Below the pieces are notes generated by a model, which had not been told where the DNA came from, searched no databases, and saw only the letters and a list, made by a program, of their open reading frames with translations. Of a stretch of 64,000 bases of DNA, positions 61,216 to 64,000 are shown one piece after another. A program made the position numbers and the translations under genes. Numbering within the stretch: position 1 is the first letter of the stretch; the number at the start of each line of letters is the position of its first letter. This DNA comes from Actinomadura spongiicola. GTDB lineage: Bacteria; Actinomycetota; Actinomycetes; Streptosporangiales; Streptosporangiaceae. Location: contig NZ_QVNQ01000008.1 in assembly GCF_003432485.1 (NCBI RefSeq), forward strand, positions 62,001-126,000, in the 5' to 3' direction.

Positions 61216-64000
61216 GTGCTGATCGGCAGGGCCGCCGAGTTCGCGGAGCTGACCGCCGCGCTCGCGCGGGCGTCCGCGGGCCACGCCGGAGCCGTGCTCG
61301 TCAGCGGCGACGCGGGCGTCGGCAAGACGCATCTGGTGAACGCGCTGGTGCGCGCCGCCCGCGACGACGGGTGCGCCGTCCTCGTCGGGCAGTGCGCGGA
61401 GCTGGGCGAGAGCGTGCCCTACCTGCCGCTCGCCGACGCGCTGTGGTCGGCCGCGAACGCCGGCTCCGCCGAGGCGGACGCGGTCCGCGCCGTGCTCGAC
61501 GCCCGGCCCGTGCTGGGACGGCTCCTCCCCGACGGCGACGCCGACCCGGGCTCCGCCGCCGAACTCGGGCAGCAGCAACTGTTCGGGGCGGTGCTCGGCC
61601 TGCTCGGGGAGCTCGGGCGGGAACGGCCCGTCCTGCTCGTCCTGGAGGACCTCCACTGGGCGGACCGTTCCACCCGGCATCTGCTGACGTTCCTCTGCCG
61701 CGTCCTGCAACGCGAACGGGTCTGCCTCGTCGGCACGTACCGGTCCGACGACCTGCACCGGCGGCATCCGCTGCGGCCCGTGATGGCCGAACTGCTCCGG
61801 CTGCCGAACGTGACCGGCGTCGTGGTCTCCCCGTTCGGGCCCGGCGAGACCGCCGCCTACCTCGCGGAGCTGTCCCACGGGTCCGCGCCGGTCACCGCGG
61901 AGGCCGTCGAGCGGGTGCACCGGCGTTCCGAGGGCAACCCGTTCTACGCCGCCGAACTGTACTCCGCGGGGCTCGACGCCCCCTGCCCTGACGAGGCCGC
62001 CGACCTGCCCGCCGGGCTCGCGGACCTGCTGCTGTCGCGGATGGAGCGGCTGTCGGACGCCGGGCAGCGGGTCGTGCGGGTCGCGGCGGTGGCCGGGCGC
62101 CGCATCGACGACGAACCGATCCGCCGCCTGTCGGGGCTGGACGAGGCGGCGGCCGGTGAGGCGCTGCGCGAGGTCGTGTCGCACCAGGTGCTCGTCCCGT
62201 CCGCCACCGGGTACACGTTCCGGCACGCGCTGTTGCGCGAGGCCGTCTACGCCGACCTGCTGCCCGGCGAGCGGACCCGGCTGCACGCCGACTACGCCCG
62301 GCTGCTCGCCGCCCTCCCGGAGGGGACGCGCGGGGCCGCCGCCGAACTCGCCCACCACAGCCGCGCCGCGCACGACCTGCCCGTCGCGTTCGCCGCGTCC
62401 GTCCGGGCGGGACGCGAGGCGGCCAGGCTAGGCGCGCCCGCCGAGGCGTTCGAGCACTACGAGCGGGCGCTGGAACTGTGGGACGCCGTCCCGGGGGCCG
62501 AGGCCGCCGCGGGCACCGACCGGGTGCGGCTGTCGCTCACCGCCGCGAAGGAGGCGGCGCGGGCCGGGGAACTGCGGCGCGCCGTGCACCGGCTCCGGCG
62601 GCTGGTCGGCCTCGCCGACCCGGCGGACCTGCCGCTCGGCGCCGAGATCCGCGATCATCTGGCGTCGTACCTGAACGACATCGACGAGATGGAGGAGTCG
62701 CAGGCGACCGCGCGGGAGGCGGTGGCGATGCTGGCGGACGGCCCGCCGACCGTCGAACGCGCCGGGGCCCTCGCCACCTACGCCCGGTCGCTGCTCTACC
62801 GGGACGACGACGAGGAGATGCCGGAGTTCGCGGAGAAGGCCGTCGCGGAGGCCCGCGCCGCCGGGGCCACCGGCGCCGAGGCCGCGCTGCTGGTCACGCT
62901 CGGGCTGTACCGGGAGTCCCGGGAGGCCGACCCGCGGGTGCCCGAGCTGTTCGAGCGGGCCGAGGAGCTCGCCGACGCGGCGGGCGACCACACGCAGGCG
63001 GTCCGCGTCAGGTTCCACCACGCCCGCGCGAAGTTCGACCGCGGCGACCTCGCGGGCGCGGCGCGGGCCGCCGACGAGGGCGTGCGGTTCGTCCTGGACA
63101 ACGGGCTCCGCTGGCACACCTACGGCATCATCCTGCGGTCCTTGCAGTACCTGGTGCACTACACGGTCGGGGACTGGGCCGAGGCGAACCGGCTCGCAGA
63201 GGAGTTCCCCGTGCGGGTCGTCCGGACCGCCGAGGCGCAGATCTCCGCCTACGCGTTGTTCGTCGATGTGGCGCAGGGCTCACCCAGCGCCGGCGAGCGC
63301 CTGCGGTGGATCGAGCCGCTGTGGGCGCAGCACCTGTACCTCAACTACCTCGCGCGGGGCCTCGCCGCCGAGCGCGCCCTGTGGCGGGACGATCCACGCG
63401 GCGCGGTCGCGCACGTCGAGAACGTCCTCGCCACGCCCTACGGCGAGGCCGAAGGCGCGCTCCGCCTCTCCGCGACGGGCCTGTGGGCCCACGCCGAACT
63501 CGCGGCGCGGGCCCGGGCGACCGGTGACCAGGCCGCCGTCCGCGCGGCGGGCGACGCGGCCGACGGCCTGTTGCGCCTGGCCCGGACCGTGGCCGCCGTC
63601 CACACCGACGGACGGCCCCGCGCCTGGCTCGGCCTCGAAGGCCACGCCTGGCTGGCCCGCGCGGAGGCCGAGCGGCGCCGCGTGGACGGCGTCCACGACG
63701 TGGACCTGTGGCGGAAGGCCACCGACCTGTTCACCTACGGTGACGCGGACGGCGGGTTCGTGTACGAGGTGGCGCGGTCGCGGTGGCGGCTGGCCGAGGC
63801 GCTCGCCGAGAACGGCGACCGGGACGCGGCGGCGGCGGAGTGGCGGGCGGCGGTCGAGCGCGCCACGGCGCTCGGCGCCGAGCCGCTCCTGGCCGCGCTG
63901 CGCGACCTCGGCGCCCGGGCCCGGCTCGGCGGCGGGAGCGGGGCGGGCGCGCGGCAGTCCGGGCCGTCCGGCGCGCTCGGCTCCCTGACCGTGCGGGAGC
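61216..64000 (+). CDS. Large AAA ATPase/LuxR-type (LAL/MalT-like) regulator, 3' end outside window
   Basis: About 928 residues visible from GTG 61216 (GAAGGGGG eight bases upstream; TTG 61213 is another option). Walker A LVSGDAGVGKTHLV is near residue 33, Walker B PVLLVLEDLHWAD near 140, HALLREAVYADLLPGER near 340, followed by a long TPR-like helical region. At the window edge the frame has just reached LTVRE, the start of a LuxR-type HTH (LTxRExEV). It is a LAL regulator for an unknown cluster, truncated only by the window. Confidence 0.9.
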   Translation, partial: MLIGRAAEFAELTAALARASAGHAGAVLVSGDAGVGKTHLVNALVRAARDDGCAVLVGQCAELGESVPYLPLADALWSAANAGSAEADAVRAVLDARPVLGRLLPDGDADPGSAAELGQQQLFGAVLGLLGELGRERPVLLVLEDLHWADRSTRHLLTFLCRVLQRERVCLVGTYRSDDLHRRHPLRPVMAELLRLPNVTGVVVSPFGPGETAAYLAELSHGSAPVTAEAVERVHRRSEGNPFYAAELYSAGLDAPCPDEAADLPAGLADLLLSRMERLSDAGQRVVRVAAVAGRRIDDEPIRRLSGLDEAAAGEALREVVSHQVLVPSATGYTFRHALLREAVYADLLPGERTRLHADYARLLAALPEGTRGAAAELAHHSRAAHDLPVAFAASVRAGREAARLGAPAEAFEHYERALELWDAVPGAEAAAGTDRVRLSLTAAKEAARAGELRRAVHRLRRLVGLADPADLPLGAEIRDHLASYLNDIDEMEESQATAREAVAMLADGPPTVERAGALATYARSLLYRDDDEEMPEFAEKAVAEARAAGATGAEAALLVTLGLYRESREADPRVPELFERAEELADAAGDHTQAVRVRFHHARAKFDRGDLAGAARAADEGVRFVLDNGLRWHTYGIILRSLQYLVHYTVGDWAEANRLAEEFPVRVVRTAEAQISAYALFVDVAQGSPSAGERLRWIEPLWAQHLYLNYLARGLAAERALWRDDPRGAVAHVENVLATPYGEAEGALRLSATGLWAHAELAARARATGDQAAVRAAGDAADGLLRLARTVAAVHTDGRPRAWLGLEGHAWLARAEAERRRVDGVHDVDLWRKATDLFTYGDADGGFVYEVARSRWRLAEALAENGDRDAAAAEWRAAVERATALGAEPLLAALRDLGARARLGGGSGAGARQSGPSGALGSLTVRE

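Noticed and set aside
1..64000. CRISPR array, tRNA, rRNA or transposase gene
   Set aside because: No regularly spaced repeats, clover-leaf sequences, rRNA or DDE/tyrosine recombinase motifs were seen; the short direct repeats found are the structured element, cassette block and DUF397 duplicates.

Overview
The window is about 64 kb of very GC-rich chromosomal DNA (roughly 70% or more in most genes, with frequent GTG starts). The gene families point to a filamentous actinomycete: an ECF sigma factor with a zinc anti-sigma factor, SARP/BTAD regulators, F420/PPOX-type flavoproteins, a DUF574 methyltransferase, helix-turn-helix/DUF5753 regulators with DUF397 partners, an excalibur lipoprotein, and an SPFH/RHH/GPP34 operon. 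A Thermomonosporaceae- or Streptosporangiales-like host is my inference; no rRNA or tRNA gene is present to test it.

Layout. 0-12.5 kb: the end of a GMC oxidoreductase, a PPOX-type protein, a cyclase-fold protein, an ECF sigma/anti-sigma pair, a drug-export ABC pair with a divergent TetR regulator, a NERD protein, two small membrane proteins, a histidine phosphatase and a GAF regulator. 12.5-27 kb: a coiled-coil protein, a threonine-aldolase-like enzyme, a CqsA/LqsA-like alpha-oxoamine synthase, a YbhN-like membrane protein, a secreted SGNH hydrolase, a dicarboxylate symporter, an IclR regulator divergent from two small enzymes, NUDIX, excalibur, PPOX and DUF574 genes, an ATP-binding (RsbW-like) pair, and an HExxH protein.

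27-43 kb is an accessory island with mosaic structure. It holds a McrB/McrC restriction pair (mcrB has an apparent frameshift), a SUKH/SMI1 protein, two large polymorphic-toxin-like proteins made from a duplicated promoter plus N-terminal module joined to different C-termini, the wreck of a third module, a likely YrhB/Imm35-type immunity gene, a divergent pair sharing a novel C-terminal domain (one membrane-anchored HTH, one secreted), three paralogous all-helical proteins, an HTH/DUF5753 + DUF397 cluster, and a decapitated DEAD/DEAH defence-type helicase joined tail-to-tail to a broken DUF397 gene. GC content falls visibly in the toxin tail and the genes next to it.

43-64 kb returns to ordinary chromosomal content: a beta-propeller protein, an epoxide hydrolase with a strong regulated promoter, an AfsR-like 1036-residue regulator, two DHA2 multidrug transporters, the SPFH/RHH/GPP34 operon behind a 16-bp perfect palindrome, an ATP-binding/ankyrin fusion, TetR, MscS, a CocE-type hydrolase, a glycosyltransferase and the start of a large AAA/LuxR-type regulator.

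Two items stand out. First, the toxin/immunity island, where one promoter-plus-N-terminus cassette has been copied at least three times. Second, a ~145-bp intergenic element with four conserved stems, present in three copies and placed directly after the stop codons of leftward genes.
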